From: Candidatus Rhodoblastus alkanivorans
GTDB lineage: Bacteria; Pseudomonadota; Alphaproteobacteria; Rhizobiales; Beijerinckiaceae
Length of the DNA stretch: 64,000 nucleotides
NCBI RefSeq assembly: GCF_022760755.1
Contig: NZ_JAIVFP010000001.1
Span: forward strand, 1,468,001-1,532,000
Direction: 5' to 3'
A program made the translations under genes and the position numbers. Each line of letters starts with the position of its first letter. Positions within the stretch are counted from its first letter, which is position 1. The notes under the pieces were generated by a model. The model saw only the letters and a program-made list of their open reading frames with translations, did no database searches and was not told the origin of the DNA. Positions 35,611 through 44,919 of this stretch are shown here, piece by piece.

Positions 35611-36918
35611 ATGAACGCCCCCACAAAGGACGCCCCCGCAACAGCCGTTTCGCGCGCGTCGCGCGTCCAGCATGTCGTCAGCCCCGGCGGGATCGCCGCC
35701 TGGCTGGTCGAGGATTACGCCGTGCCTCTGGTGGCGATGGAGTTTTCCTTCGCCGGCGGCGCGGCGCAGGACCCCCAGGGCAGGGCCGGCGCGGCGGCCC
35801 TGCTCGCCGGCCTGCTCGACGAGGGCGCCGGCGATCTCAAAGCCGAGGCTTTCCACCGCGCGCTCGACGACCACGCCATTCGCCTGAGATTTTCCGCCGA
35901 GCGCGACGAGTTCTTCGGCCATCTCCAGACGCTCTCGCGCAACAGCGACAAGGCCTTCGAACTGCTGGCGCTCGCGCTCAACGCGCCGCGTCTCGACGCC
36001 GAACCGCTGGAGCGGGTGCGCGGCCAGATCAACGCCGCGCTCAAGCGCGAGTCCGCCGATCCCGACGCCATGGCGGCGCGGGCGTGGCGGCGAACAGCCT
36101 GGGCCGGCCATGTTTACGCGCGCTCGGCGCGCGGCGAACTGGGCGAGATCGACGGCGTGACGCGCGACGATCTCATCGCCCTGCGCATGAAAATGCTCGC
36201 ACGCGACACGCTCAAGGTCGCTGTGGTCGGAGCGATCGACGCGGCGACGCTCGCCCGCCAGCTCGACGCGCTTTTCGCTTCGCTGCCGGAAAAGGCGGAG
36301 CTGACGCCCATTCCCGAGACGGAAATTCAGGGTCTCGGTCAACGCATCGTGGTCGATTACGACGTGCCGCAGGCCAATATCCGCTTCGGACGCCCCGGAC
36401 TGGCTCGTCGCGACCCCGATTATATCGCGGCCATGGTGGTCAATCATATTCTGGGCGGCGGCGCCTTCACCTCGCGCCTGTGGCAGGAGGTGCGCGAGAA
36501 GCGCGGCCTGACCTATTCGGTCTATTCCACTTTGATGACCGCCGAACGCAGCCCGTCCTTCATCGGCTCGACCTCGACCAAGAATGAGCGCGCAGGGGAA
36601 TCCCTGAACGTGATCGAGAGCGAATGCGCCCGCCTCGCGGCGCAAGGCCCGACCGCGGAGGAACTGGACAAGGCGAAGAAATATCTCGTTGGCTCCTATG
36701 CCTTGCGTTTCGACACCTCGACCAAGATCGCCGGCCATCTTCTGCAATTGCAGCGCGAGGGTTTCGAGGCAAGCTATCTCGACCGCCGCAACGCCGAGGT
36801 CGAAGCGGTGACGCTCGACGACGCCCGCCGCGTCGCCAAGCGCCTGATCGGCGACGCCAAGCTGCTGGTCGCCGTGGTCGGCCGGCCGGAGGGTTTGGCG
36901 GAGCCAGCCGCCGCCTGA
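35611..36918 (+). CDS. M16 family peptidase-like protein, non-catalytic partner subunit
   Basis: 435 residues, two M16 domains, but where HxxEH should be it reads AAALLAGLLDEGAGDL, so no zinc site. Later M16 landmarks remain (GGGAFTSRLWQEVREKRGL, DTSTKIAGHLLQLQREGF). It most likely dimerises with the catalytic protein encoded 22 bp upstream and helps bind substrate. No signal peptide is visible on either subunit, so a cytoplasmic role is likely unless exported otherwise. Confidence 0.9.
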   Translation: MNAPTKDAPATAVSRASRVQHVVSPGGIAAWLVEDYAVPLVAMEFSFAGGAAQDPQGRAGAAALLAGLLDEGAGDLKAEAFHRALDDHAIRLRFSAERDEFFGHLQTLSRNSDKAFELLALALNAPRLDAEPLERVRGQINAALKRESADPDAMAARAWRRTAWAGHVYARSARGELGEIDGVTRDDLIALRMKMLARDTLKVAVVGAIDAATLARQLDALFASLPEKAELTPIPETEIQGLGQRIVVDYDVPQANIRFGRPGLARRDPDYIAAMVVNHILGGGAFTSRLWQEVREKRGLTYSVYSTLMTAERSPSFIGSTSTKNERAGESLNVIESECARLAAQGPTAEELDKAKKYLVGSYALRFDTSTKIAGHLLQLQREGFEASYLDRRNAEVEAVTLDDARRVAKRLIGDAKLLVAVVGRPEGLAEPAAA

Positions 36919-36925
36919 AGTTTTC

Positions 36926-37276
36926 ATGCGCGGCGCGGCGGCTTTGCGGACGTCACGCTCCCGCGCCTTGCGTGGGGAGCAGACCGACGCCGAGCGGAAA
37001 TTATGGTCGGCGTTACGCGGGCGCCAGTTGGGCGGGTTCAAATTCGTCCGACAGGAACCGATCGGGCCGTTTTTTGCCGATTTTGTCTGCCGGGACCAAA
37101 AGCTCGTGATTGAAGTGGACGGCGCGACCCATTCGACGGATGAAGAACGGGATTACGACCGCCGCCGCGAGGCGTTTTTGCGTGAGGCTGGCTATCGCGT
37201 TGTTCGTGTGACAAACGATGACGTCTTTCGCAATCTGGACGGCGTCTGCGAAACGATTCTGGCGGCATTGCAATGA
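36926..37276 (+). CDS. DUF559 domain protein (Vsr-like endonuclease fold)
   Basis: 116 residues. The segment TDAERKLWSALRGRQLGGFKF, the acidic FFADFVCRDQKLVIEVDG and RREAFLREAGYRVVRVTNDD match DUF559, a PD-(D/E)xK nuclease-like family related to the very-short-patch repair endonuclease. Asp in ADF, Glu-Asp in IEVDG and the following residues would be the active site. The biological role is unknown; these genes are scattered and often near repeats. Here it stands 7 bp after the M16 pair and next to the inverted repeat before mutL. Confidence 0.85.
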   Translation: MRGAAALRTSRSRALRGEQTDAERKLWSALRGRQLGGFKFVRQEPIGPFFADFVCRDQKLVIEVDGATHSTDEERDYDRRREAFLREAGYRVVRVTNDDVFRNLDGVCETILAALQ

Positions 37277-37317
37277 AAAGGCTCGCAAAAATTCGTCCGT
37301 CGCGCCGCAGCCTCACT

Positions 37318-37366
37318 CCCTCTCCCCGCGAGCGGGGAGAGGGCAGGGGCGAGGGGGACTCTGGCG
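37318..37366 (+). repeat. Left arm of a 49-bp inverted repeat
   Basis: Begins with the palindromic core CCCTCTCCCCGC...GCGGGGAGAGGG and runs into CAGGGGCGAGGGGGACTCTG. The right arm at 37452-37500 is its complement with about three differences. The core is of the type scattered as repetitive extragenic palindromes in high-GC genomes. Confidence 0.75.
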
Positions 37367-37408
37367 CTTGTCGCGAGCCGGTCAGCATGGCTCTTCCGAG
37401 ATGGACGC

Positions 37409-37454
37409 GTCTTGGCGTTGAAGCTAACGCGGGTCTTGGCGCTGAAGCTAACGC
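37409..37454 (+). repeat. 24-bp tandem duplication between the repeat arms
   Basis: GTCTTGGCGTTGAAGCTAAC (37409 on) is repeated as GTCTTGGCGCTGAAGCTAAC at 37433, one base different, with a period of 24 bp. It sits in the loop between the two 49-bp inverted arms. Confidence 0.75.
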
Positions 37455-37500
37455 CAGACTCCCCCTCGCCCCTGCCCTCTCCCCGCGTGCGGGGAGAGGG
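37452..37500 (-). repeat. Right arm of the 49-bp inverted repeat
   Basis: Complement of 37318-37366 with about three mismatches; ends 21 bp before the mutL start codon, so the RNA hairpin would lie in the mutL leader. Confidence 0.75.
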
Positions 37501-37521
37501 GACGACAGGCGCCCGTAACCT

Positions 37522-39309
37522 ATGCCTATCCGCCGGCTCGATCCCATTCTGGCGGACCGCATCGCCGCCGGCGAGGTGGTCGAGCGGCCGGCGGCGGCCG
37601 TCAAGGAGATGGTCGAGAACGCTCTCGACGCTGGCGCCTCGCGCATTGACGTCACCATCGCCGGGGGCGGGCAAAAGCTCATTCGCGTCATCGACGATGG
37701 CGCGGGCATGGACGAGGCCGATCTCGTCCTGTGCGTCGAGCGCCACGCCACCTCCAAAATCCCCGACGGCGACCTCACCAATATTGCGACGCTCGGCTTT
37801 CGCGGCGAGGCTTTGCCTTCGATCGCCTCGGTGGCGCGGCTGGAGATCGCCACCCGCGCGCGGCAGGCGCCCAATGGCCTGCGGCTGCGGGTCGAATTCG
37901 GCGCCGTTTCCGCGCCCGCGCCGGTCGCTCTGGCTCAGGGCACGCGGGTCGAGGCGCGCGACCTTTTCGCCGCCACCCCGGCGCGGCTCAAATTTCTCAA
38001 GAGCGAGCGCGCCGAGGCCTCCGCCGTCGCCGATGTGGTCAAAAGACTGGCCATGGCCAATCCGGAGGCGCGTTTCTCGCTCGGTGGCGAAGGGCTCGCC
38101 GGTTTCGATTATCAGGCCTGTCCTCCTGGCCGCGACGGCCTGCTCGCCCGCCTCACCCAGGTCCTCGGCCGCGATTTCCGCGAAAACGCGCTCGCCGTGG
38201 ACGCCGAGCGCCAGGAGTTCCGCCTCTGGGGTTTCGCCGGCCTGCCGACCTGGCACCGCGCCAATGCGCTCGCGCAATTCGTCTTCGTCAATGGCCGCCC
38301 GGTGCGCGACCGCCAGATCGCCGGGGCGATCCGCGCCGCCTATATGGATTATCTCAGCGCCGACCGGCATCCGACGCTCGCCCTTTTCATCACTTGCCCG
38401 CCGCGCCTCGTCGATGTGAATGTGCATCCCGCCAAGGCCGAGGTGCGCTTCGCCGACCCCGGTCTGGTGCGTGGCCTGGTGGTCGGCGCGCTGAAACAGA
38501 GTCTCGCCGCGGCGTTGCACCGCGCGACGCCCACGACCGCCTCGGCGGCGGCGGTGAAATTCGCGCAGAATATGCCCTCATTCGCTGGTCCGGCGCCCGC
38601 GGCGAATTGGGACTGGCGCGCCTCGCCCGCCGCGCCCTCGTTGCTCGACGCCGCGCCGGGCTTTGCCGAGGCCGCGCCCGCCGCCGACGCCCGCGCCCAT
38701 GACGCCGCGCCGCAGGCGAGCGATCTCGCGGCGCCGCTCGGGGCGGCGCGCGCCCAGATTCATGAGACCTATATCGTCGCCCAGACGCGCGATGGCCTGG
38801 TGCTGATCGACCAGCATGCCGCCCACGAGCGGCTGGTCTATGAGAGGCTGAAACGCGAGCGGGCGGAAAGCGGCGTCGCGCGCCAGGCTCTGCTCTCGCC
38901 TCTGGTGGTCGATCTCGATCCCGACGACGCCGTTCGCCTCATCGAGTCCGCCGAACTCCTGGGCTCGCTTGGGCTGGCGCTGGAGCCTTTCGGTCCCGGC
39001 GCGGTGGCGGTTCACGAGGCGCCGGCGTCGTTGCGTCCCGCCGAAATCGAGCCTCTCGTGCGCGATCTCGCTTGTTCGCTCGCCGAGGACGGCGCGGCGG
39101 CGCCGCTGGAAAAAAAGCTCGACCATGTGCTCGCGACCATGGCCTGCCACCATTCGGTGCGCGCCGGACGCCGCCTCGCGCCCGAGGAAATGAACGCCCT
39201 GCTGCGCGAAATGGAGCGCACGCCCGGTTCTGGCCAGTGCAACCACGGCCGCCCGACCTATGTCGAACTGAAGCTCGCCGATATCGAGAAATTGTTCGGA
39301 CGGCGATGA
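37522..39309 (+). CDS. mutL: DNA mismatch repair protein MutL
   Basis: 595 residues. GHKL ATPase N-domain: [20 protein letters not shown], the ATP lid DDGAGMD and [16 protein letters not shown] Pro/Ala linker spans about 340-400. The C-terminal dimerisation domain has the [12 protein letters not shown] endonuclease metal motif, so this is the endonuclease-competent type, with [13 protein letters not shown] and [13 protein letters not shown]. It links MutS mismatch recognition to strand incision. No strong Shine-Dalgarno is visible; the leader contains the repeat hairpin described above. Confidence 0.96.
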   Translation: MPIRRLDPILADRIAAGEVVERPAAAVKEMVENALDAGASRIDVTIAGGGQKLIRVIDDGAGMDEADLVLCVERHATSKIPDGDLTNIATLGFRGEALPSIASVARLEIATRARQAPNGLRLRVEFGAVSAPAPVALAQGTRVEARDLFAATPARLKFLKSERAEASAVADVVKRLAMANPEARFSLGGEGLAGFDYQACPPGRDGLLARLTQVLGRDFRENALAVDAERQEFRLWGFAGLPTWHRANALAQFVFVNGRPVRDRQIAGAIRAAYMDYLSADRHPTLALFITCPPRLVDVNVHPAKAEVRFADPGLVRGLVVGALKQSLAAALHRATPTTASAAAVKFAQNMPSFAGPAPAANWDWRASPAAPSLLDAAPGFAEAAPAADARAHDAAPQASDLAAPLGAARAQIHETYIVAQTRDGLVLIDQHAAHERLVYERLKRERAESGVARQALLSPLVVDLDPDDAVRLIESAELLGSLGLALEPFGPGAVAVHEAPASLRPAEIEPLVRDLACSLAEDGAAAPLEKKLDHVLATMACHHSVRAGRRLAPEEMNALLREMERTPGSGQCNHGRPTYVELKLADIEKLFGRR

Positions 39310-39322
39310 AAGGGAAGAAATC

Positions 39323-39532
39323 ATGAGCGCTTCGTCCGAAACGCAAGCGCGCATCGAGGCGCTGGAGGCGGCCAACGCCCATCAGGAGCGCGTGATCGCC
39401 GAATTGAGCGATGCGGTCGCCGCGCAATGGAGCCGGGTCGACGCCTTGACCCGCGAAGTTCTGCGCCTGCGCGAGGAAATTCAGGGGTTGAGCCAGGCGG
39501 TCGCGCCCGACAGGCCGCCGCCGCATTATTGA
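39323..39532 (+). CDS. slyX: SlyX family protein
   Basis: 69 residues: a short coiled coil (ARIEALEAANAHQERVIAEL and VDALTREVLRLREEI) and a PPHY-like C-terminus (DRPPPHY) that marks SlyX. Function unclear. It is 13 bp downstream of mutL with AAGGGAAG before the ATG, so probably cotranscribed. Confidence 0.88.
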   Translation: MSASSETQARIEALEAANAHQERVIAELSDAVAAQWSRVDALTREVLRLREEIQGLSQAVAPDRPPPHY

Positions 39533-39612
39533 CCCTTCGCCCGGCGGCGTGACTTAAACCTCAATTGGCGCCATATAACCCCCGGCTTTCCTTTTTCAGA
39601 GTCCGCGCGTCC

Positions 39613-40311
39613 ATGTCGATCATCGACTCCCTCCGCAAGCAGATCGTGCCCATCCATCCGGAGGGCTATGTCTTCATCGCGCTGTTCGCCGGCGTTTCGC
39701 TGGTGCTGAGCTGGGTGTGGCCGCCGCTCGGCTGGGTCGGCGCCGTCGCGACCCTGTGGTGCGCCTATTTTTTCCGCGATCCGCCGCGCGTCACCCCGGT
39801 GCAGGACGGATTGGTGGTGTCGCCCGCCGACGGCATAGTCTGTTCGATCGGCGAATTCGAGCCGCCGCCGGAACTCGGCCTCGGGGTGGATCCGATGCAG
39901 CGCGTCTGCATCTTCATGAATGTTTTCGACTGCCATGTGAACCGCACGCCGATCACCGGCCGCGTTTCCCGCATCGCCTACAAGCCCGGCCTGTTCCTCA
40001 ACGCCGATCTCGACAAGGCGAGCGAGGACAACGAACGCAATGGGCTCGTGATCGATTCGACCTATGGCCGGTTCGGCGTGGTCCAGATCGCCGGCCTCGT
40101 CGCGCGGCGCATCGTCTCCTTCGTGCAGGAGGGCCAGAGCCTTGGCGTCGGCGAGCGTTTCGGCCTGATCCGCTTCGGCTCGCGGGTGGACGTCTATCTG
40201 CCGCCGGGCGCCCGCATCCTGGTCGGCGTCGGCTCGAAGGCGGTGGCGGGCGAGACGGTTCTCGCGGATTATCGTGCGAGCGAGACCGAGCGCCATTTCA
40301 AGGTCGGCTGA
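39613..40311 (+). CDS. psd: Phosphatidylserine decarboxylase proenzyme (short type)
   Basis: 232 residues from the ATG at 39613. N-terminal membrane segments ([19 protein letters not shown]), [27 protein letters not shown], and the self-cleavage site [11 protein letters not shown], where the Ser becomes the pyruvoyl group. It decarboxylates phosphatidylserine to phosphatidylethanolamine at the inner membrane. It is followed after 1 bp by pssA, which makes its substrate. Confidence 0.95.
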   Translation: MSIIDSLRKQIVPIHPEGYVFIALFAGVSLVLSWVWPPLGWVGAVATLWCAYFFRDPPRVTPVQDGLVVSPADGIVCSIGEFEPPPELGLGVDPMQRVCIFMNVFDCHVNRTPITGRVSRIAYKPGLFLNADLDKASEDNERNGLVIDSTYGRFGVVQIAGLVARRIVSFVQEGQSLGVGERFGLIRFGSRVDVYLPPGARILVGVGSKAVAGETVLADYRASETERHFKVG

Positions 40312-40312
40312 C

Positions 40313-41140
40313 ATGGACAGCGAAACTCCTCGCGCAACCGGCGCGGTCCAGGTCGGCGTTCGGCCGCGCGGCCTGCGCAGCGTGCCCCTGCGTTTCGTCG
40401 TGCCCAATGTCGTCACCTTGCTGGCTTTATGCGCCGGCCTGACGGCGATCCGCTTCGCGGTCGACGCCAAATATGAGTGGGCGGTGCTCGCCATTCTGGT
40501 CGCGGCGGTGCTCGACGGCGTCGACGGCCGCATCGCCCGGGCGCTGAAAAGCTCGTCGCGTTTCGGCGCCGAGCTCGATTCCCTGGCCGATTTCATCGAT
40601 TTCGGCGTCGCGCCGGCGCTGCTTCTGTTCTTCTGGTCGCTTCACGAACTGAAAACCGTGGGCTGGGCGGCGGTGCTGATCTTCGCCATTGCGGCGGCTT
40701 TGCGTCTGGCGCGCTTCAACGTGATGATCGACGACCCGAACAAGCCTGAATGGTCGGGGCGGTTCTTCACCGGCATGCCGGCGCCCGCCGGCGCCATCGT
40801 CGTGTTGCTGCCGCTCTATCTGCGGCTGTCCTTCGGCCTGCCGGATTCGCGCTGGCAGATCCTGGCCGAGGCCGCCTATGTGGTCGCGATCGCCGGGCTG
40901 ATGGCGAGCCGCATTCCGCATTATTCGGGGAAACATATCGGCCGGGTGCCGCGCGACAAATTCATTTTCGTGCTTTTCGCCGTCGCGGCCGTGCTGGTGC
41001 TGGTGGCGTCCTTCCCGCTCGAAATGCTTATCGTCGTCAGCCTCGTCTATCTGGCGCTGATCCCCTTCTCGATCCGCGCCTATCGCCGCCTGGAGGCGCA
41101 GGACGCCGCCGCGCGCCAGACGGAAACGGGCGCGGCGTGA
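40313..41140 (+). CDS. pssA: CDP-diacylglycerol--serine O-phosphatidyltransferase
   Basis: 275 residues from the ATG at 40313. The CDP-alcohol phosphotransferase motif is complete: DGVDGRIARALKSSSRFGAE followed by LDSLADFIDFG. About eight membrane helices. It makes phosphatidylserine from CDP-diacylglycerol and serine. Coupled to psd (1-bp gap) and overlapping phzF by GTGA. Confidence 0.95.
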   Translation: MDSETPRATGAVQVGVRPRGLRSVPLRFVVPNVVTLLALCAGLTAIRFAVDAKYEWAVLAILVAAVLDGVDGRIARALKSSSRFGAELDSLADFIDFGVAPALLLFFWSLHELKTVGWAAVLIFAIAAALRLARFNVMIDDPNKPEWSGRFFTGMPAPAGAIVVLLPLYLRLSFGLPDSRWQILAEAAYVVAIAGLMASRIPHYSGKHIGRVPRDKFIFVLFAVAAVLVLVASFPLEMLIVVSLVYLALIPFSIRAYRRLEAQDAAARQTETGAA

Positions 41141-42081
41141 TCCGCGTCGCTTATCATCTGCTCGACGTCTTCACGGAAACACCTTTTTCCGGCAATCCGC
41201 TCGCGGTCGTCACCGAGGCCGAAAGCCTGAGCGCGGCGCAGATGCAGGCCATCGCCCGCGAATTCAACCTCTCCGAGACGGCCTTCGTCCTCGCCCCGCG
41301 CGACCCTGTCCATACGGCGGCTTTACGCATTTTCACGCCGACGACGGAGTTGCCTTTCGCCGGCCATCCGACGCTCGGCGCGGCATGCCTGATCGCGCTC
41401 GTTCGCGCGCCGGACATGATTGGACGCCAGCCGCTGCAATTGGTTCTGGAGGAACGGGCCGGCGTCGTGGTCTGCGAGGTTTCGCGCGTCCACGGTCATT
41501 TGCGCGGCGCCTTTCTGCCGCCCCAGGCGCCGGCGCTTGTCGGCGATCTCGGCGACCGCGCCGCGATCGCCGCCGCCCTTGGCCTGGGCGAGGCGGAGAT
41601 CGGTTTCGACAATCATCTGCCGGTCGTGGCGACGGCGGGTCTGCCTTTCGCTTTCGTCCCTGTCGATGGCCTGTCAGCGCTCAATCATGCCGCGCCGAAT
41701 GCCGCCCTCCTGGCGGCGGCGTGCGGGCTGGAACGCGCGGCGGCCTTTGTCTACGCGCGCGAGACTGCCGATCCCGCCCATCACGTCCAGGCCCGCGTTT
41801 TCGTTCATAGCCTGTCGGGAGACGGGCGTCTCGCGACGCCCTATGGCTTTGGAGTCCACGAAGACCCCGCGACCGGCGCGGCGGCTTCGGCCTTCGCCGC
41901 CGTCGCCGCGCATTTCGAACAACCCGAGGATGGCGAGCACCACATCGTCGTCGAACAGGGATTTGCAATGGGCCGTCCCAGCCACATCAGCTTGAATCTG
42001 CGGATTGCGGGCGGGATTTTGGTCGAAACCAGCGTCGGCGGCGCTTGCGTGAAGGTGGGCGAGGGCATGCTCACTGTTTGA
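41137..42081 (+). CDS. PhzF-family isomerase/epimerase-like protein
   Basis: 314 residues from the GTG at 41137, which overlaps the pssA stop as GTGA. Two-domain diaminopimelate epimerase-like fold: N-terminal DVFTETPFSGNPLAVV, catalytic Glu in FNLSETAFVL, RIFTPTTELPFAGHPTLG, and C-terminal EDPATGAAASAFAAV. The family includes PhzF (phenazine synthesis) and many isomerases of unknown substrate. Coupling to phospholipid genes is probably an accident of operon growth, or it may act on a lipid-derived metabolite. Confidence 0.88.
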   Translation: MIRVAYHLLDVFTETPFSGNPLAVVTEAESLSAAQMQAIAREFNLSETAFVLAPRDPVHTAALRIFTPTTELPFAGHPTLGAACLIALVRAPDMIGRQPLQLVLEERAGVVVCEVSRVHGHLRGAFLPPQAPALVGDLGDRAAIAAALGLGEAEIGFDNHLPVVATAGLPFAFVPVDGLSALNHAAPNAALLAAACGLERAAAFVYARETADPAHHVQARVFVHSLSGDGRLATPYGFGVHEDPATGAAASAFAAVAAHFEQPEDGEHHIVVEQGFAMGRPSHISLNLRIAGGILVETSVGGACVKVGEGMLTV

Positions 42082-42160
42082 TACGGTTTCCGCGAAAACA
42101 CATGGCGCGGAAAATCCTTCAAACGAAAACGAACGTCCACGAACGGAATAGGAAATCCGA

Positions 42161-44836
42161 TCATTCATTCGGATTTCCTATGGCGCGCGGCGTCCGGCGC
42201 GGCCGGAACACCAGTTTTTGGTAAACCAGTCCAATGCCGATCAGCACGGCGCCCAGGCCGATGAAGGAAAAGGCGCGCTGGACGCCGACGAGATGGGCGA
42301 GGTCGAAAATGAAGACCTTGAGCACCGACAACACGATCACCGCCGCCGAGGCGCCGCGCGCTTCGAGCGAATGGCGGACGAGGCCATAGGCGAGCAAAGC
42401 GACGCCGAGGGCCAGCCACACGGCTGAATAGGCATATTGTTCGGTCGCACCGGCCGCCTCGCTCCAGCCGATCGATGCGCCTTGGAAATAGCGGCGGGTC
42501 TCCAGCGTCACATAGAGGAAGATCAGCGCGACCGCGACCAGCTTGAGCATGCGCGGGAACCATGGCGGGCGATAGGTGCGGCAGAGATTGGCGAATGAAG
42601 CGGCGCACAAGCCGGGCAGGGCGTAGCCAAGCAGGAGGGTGTTGATCCAACGCCCGCCGAGGACCGGTTGCTCGGTGAAAAAGGGATTGCTCCACAAGGC
42701 GAGCGCCAGGGCGGCGATCACAGCGGAGCCGACGCCGAAGGCAAGCGAGAGAGCATCGAGCGCCGGGCTGGCGCGGCCGAGGCTGAGCCGCGCCAGAACC
42801 AGCGAAAAGCCCATGGCGCTGATGGCGTAAAGGCCATTCTCCACGAGACCGACGTCTTCGACGAAAAGATCGCCCCGATGCAGGAAATGGCGGATCTGGA
42901 AAAAGACCAGCAGCGCGGCGAAGACCGTGGCCAGCGTTTCCGCGATTTGCGTGGACCTGTCCTCGCCGCCGTTGCGGGCGAGGAAGCGCGCGGCGAGGCC
43001 GAAAGCAAGCGCCGGAACGCCATAGCCCCAGAGCAGCCAGTTGAAAATGGGCGCGGTTCCGAGGTCGTCGCCGACAATGCGCGGATCCCAGGCGAGGCGC
43101 GCCGCCACGAGCAGGCCAGTCGTGGCGACGGCCTGACGCAAGGCGGGAATATCGAGCCGGGATTCGACAAAGGCCGCGCCGAGCGCCGCAAGCGCGAAGG
43201 CGACCGTGAGCATACCGCGATCGAGCGTGAACGTGAGGCCAAGCGCCAGCGCGGCCAGCGCCGCGGACGCGAAAACGCCTACGGCGAGACGGTCGTTGAA
43301 ATCTTGCGCGCCGCGCGTCCGGAACGCGCCGGCCACGGCGACAAAGGCCGAGGCGAGGGCGAGGGCGACCAGACCGAGCGGCAGGCTGGTCTCGGCCCAT
43401 GTCATCCGAAGATAGACGACGCAGAGGACGGCGAGCGGCGTCAATGCGCTGCTCGCCGCCAGGACCGGCGCCGATTTGGGAACCGCGGCCCGCCGCCACA
43501 GGGCGAGGCCGGCGAGCCCGGCGACGGTCGCCGCGCTCAGCGCCGCGAAGATCTGGAAGCGCGCGGGCAGGGCGGGCGGGGCGTGGTAGAGATCGAAACG
43601 CATCGTAGCCGTCGGCCACAACAGCAGCAGATAGACGGCGACCATGCCGGCGCCGGCGAGGAGGCCGGGCGCCGTTCGTGGCCGCGCCGCGCCAGACCCC
43701 GCGAGAAGGCCGACGATTCCGGCGGCGCTCAGCATCCATAACAGGTCGAAGGCGCCGCGATTGGCGCAGATGGTCAGTGCAAAAGCCGCGACCGCGGCAA
43801 GCCCCAGCGGCCCCGCATGGGCGAGGATTCGTTGCGTGCGGGGGCTCTCGGCCAGCGCAGCGCGGTCGAGCGCAAAGGCGAAACAGGCCAATGCCATTTG
43901 CAGGACGAAATGAATCTCGGCGGTCTGAGGAAAATCGGGCCTGCGGCCGAAGGTGAAGCCGAGGCCCCAGACCGCCGCGCCGACGGCGCCGGCGAGCGCG
44001 AGCCAAGCCCATTGCCGCAGACGCGCCAGCCCATAGGCCGAGGCGGCGACGACGCCGACATAGAGCAGCAGGGGCCACGGCCGCGGCTCGGTCGATTGAA
44101 CCAGCAGCGGCGCGGCCAGCGCGCCCGCCAGCCCATAGCCGGCGATGGCGGGGCCGTGCCAGAGGGCGGCGAACATGGCGCCGACCCCGAAGGCGCCCAG
44201 CGCGATGAAGGCGAGCGCCGGGCCGATAAAGTCGTAAAGAGCGTGGGCGGCGTAAATCGCGCCGAAACCGGCGGTGACGCCGGCGGCGAGCAGCACGGCG
44301 GGGGTTGGCGTCGGCTCGCCCAGCAGCTTTTCGCGACGGCGCAGAAATTCCGCCGCGCCGATCAAGGTCGCGGAAAAGGCGAGCCCCAGAATGACGCGCG
44401 CGGCGGGGCCGAACCAGCCCTGTTCGATGGCGTAGCGCACCAGCAACAGGCCGCCTAGCGCCAAGGCGAGGCCGCCGACATAGACCGCCCAGCGCGCGCC
44501 GATCACCTGCTCCAGCGACGCAGGAGCGGTCGGCGCGGGCGCGAAAGAAGGCGCCGGCCCCGGGCTTGGCGCAGGTTCGGGACTTGGCGCAGGTTCGGGA
44601 CTTGGCGCACGCTCGGGACTTGGCGCAGGTTCGGCCTCGCGGGCTGGCGCGCTCGGCGGCGGCTCCGCCCATTGCGCGGCGGCCGGCGCGGCGTCAAGCT
44701 GGGCGCGCAAGGCGCGCGTTTCCTCCTCCAGCGTGCGCAGCGCCTTCTCGAACCGTTTCACGCGTCGGCGGGCGTCGACGGCGAGGAAGAACCCCAACAA
44801 GCCGAGAAGCGACAACAGGCCGGCGAAAAAATCCAT
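42161..44836 (-). CDS. DUF2339 polytopic membrane protein
   Basis: 891 residues from the ATG at 44836 (MDFFAGLLSLLGLLGFFLA). One N-terminal helix, a coiled-coil stretch (RVKRFEKALRTLEEETRAL), a Pro/Ser/Glu/Ala repeat region, then over 20 predicted helices starting with GARWAVYVGGLALALGGLLL and ending in KLVFRPRR. This layout is diagnostic of DUF2339, whose function is unknown. A longer frame to 44923 adds implausible residues. The repeat region corresponds to an 18-bp DNA repeat. It is convergent with phzF and just downstream of the SRAP gene. Confidence 0.85.
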   Translation of the reverse strand: MDFFAGLLSLLGLLGFFLAVDARRRVKRFEKALRTLEEETRALRAQLDAAPAAAQWAEPPPSAPAREAEPAPSPERAPSPEPAPSPEPAPSPGPAPSFAPAPTAPASLEQVIGARWAVYVGGLALALGGLLLVRYAIEQGWFGPAARVILGLAFSATLIGAAEFLRRREKLLGEPTPTPAVLLAAGVTAGFGAIYAAHALYDFIGPALAFIALGAFGVGAMFAALWHGPAIAGYGLAGALAAPLLVQSTEPRPWPLLLYVGVVAASAYGLARLRQWAWLALAGAVGAAVWGLGFTFGRRPDFPQTAEIHFVLQMALACFAFALDRAALAESPRTQRILAHAGPLGLAAVAAFALTICANRGAFDLLWMLSAAGIVGLLAGSGAARPRTAPGLLAGAGMVAVYLLLLWPTATMRFDLYHAPPALPARFQIFAALSAATVAGLAGLALWRRAAVPKSAPVLAASSALTPLAVLCVVYLRMTWAETSLPLGLVALALASAFVAVAGAFRTRGAQDFNDRLAVGVFASAALAALALGLTFTLDRGMLTVAFALAALGAAFVESRLDIPALRQAVATTGLLVAARLAWDPRIVGDDLGTAPIFNWLLWGYGVPALAFGLAARFLARNGGEDRSTQIAETLATVFAALLVFFQIRHFLHRGDLFVEDVGLVENGLYAISAMGFSLVLARLSLGRASPALDALSLAFGVGSAVIAALALALWSNPFFTEQPVLGGRWINTLLLGYALPGLCAASFANLCRTYRPPWFPRMLKLVAVALIFLYVTLETRRYFQGASIGWSEAAGATEQYAYSAVWLALGVALLAYGLVRHSLEARGASAAVIVLSVLKVFIFDLAHLVGVQRAFSFIGLGAVLIGIGLVYQKLVFRPRRTPRAIGNPNE
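44565..44636 (-). repeat. Four tandem 18-bp repeats inside the DUF2339 gene
   Basis: CTTGGCGCAGGTTCGGGA is repeated at 44565, 44583, 44601 (two changes) and 44619, encoding PSPEPA-type hexapeptides. Such in-frame repeats can expand or contract by slippage without frameshift. Confidence 0.85.
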
Positions 44837-44919
44837 GTCTGCGGGACCGTGCGGACGAGATCGATCCGCGAATATAAATGACGCCGCTTCCGATTTCGTT
44901 ACGTCGAGGCGACCTCGAG

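Noticed and set aside
42165-44672. 835-codon frame overlapping the DUF2339 gene on the same strand
   Set aside because: Arg/Pro/Ala-rich shadow frame; the real frame has clear membrane helices.
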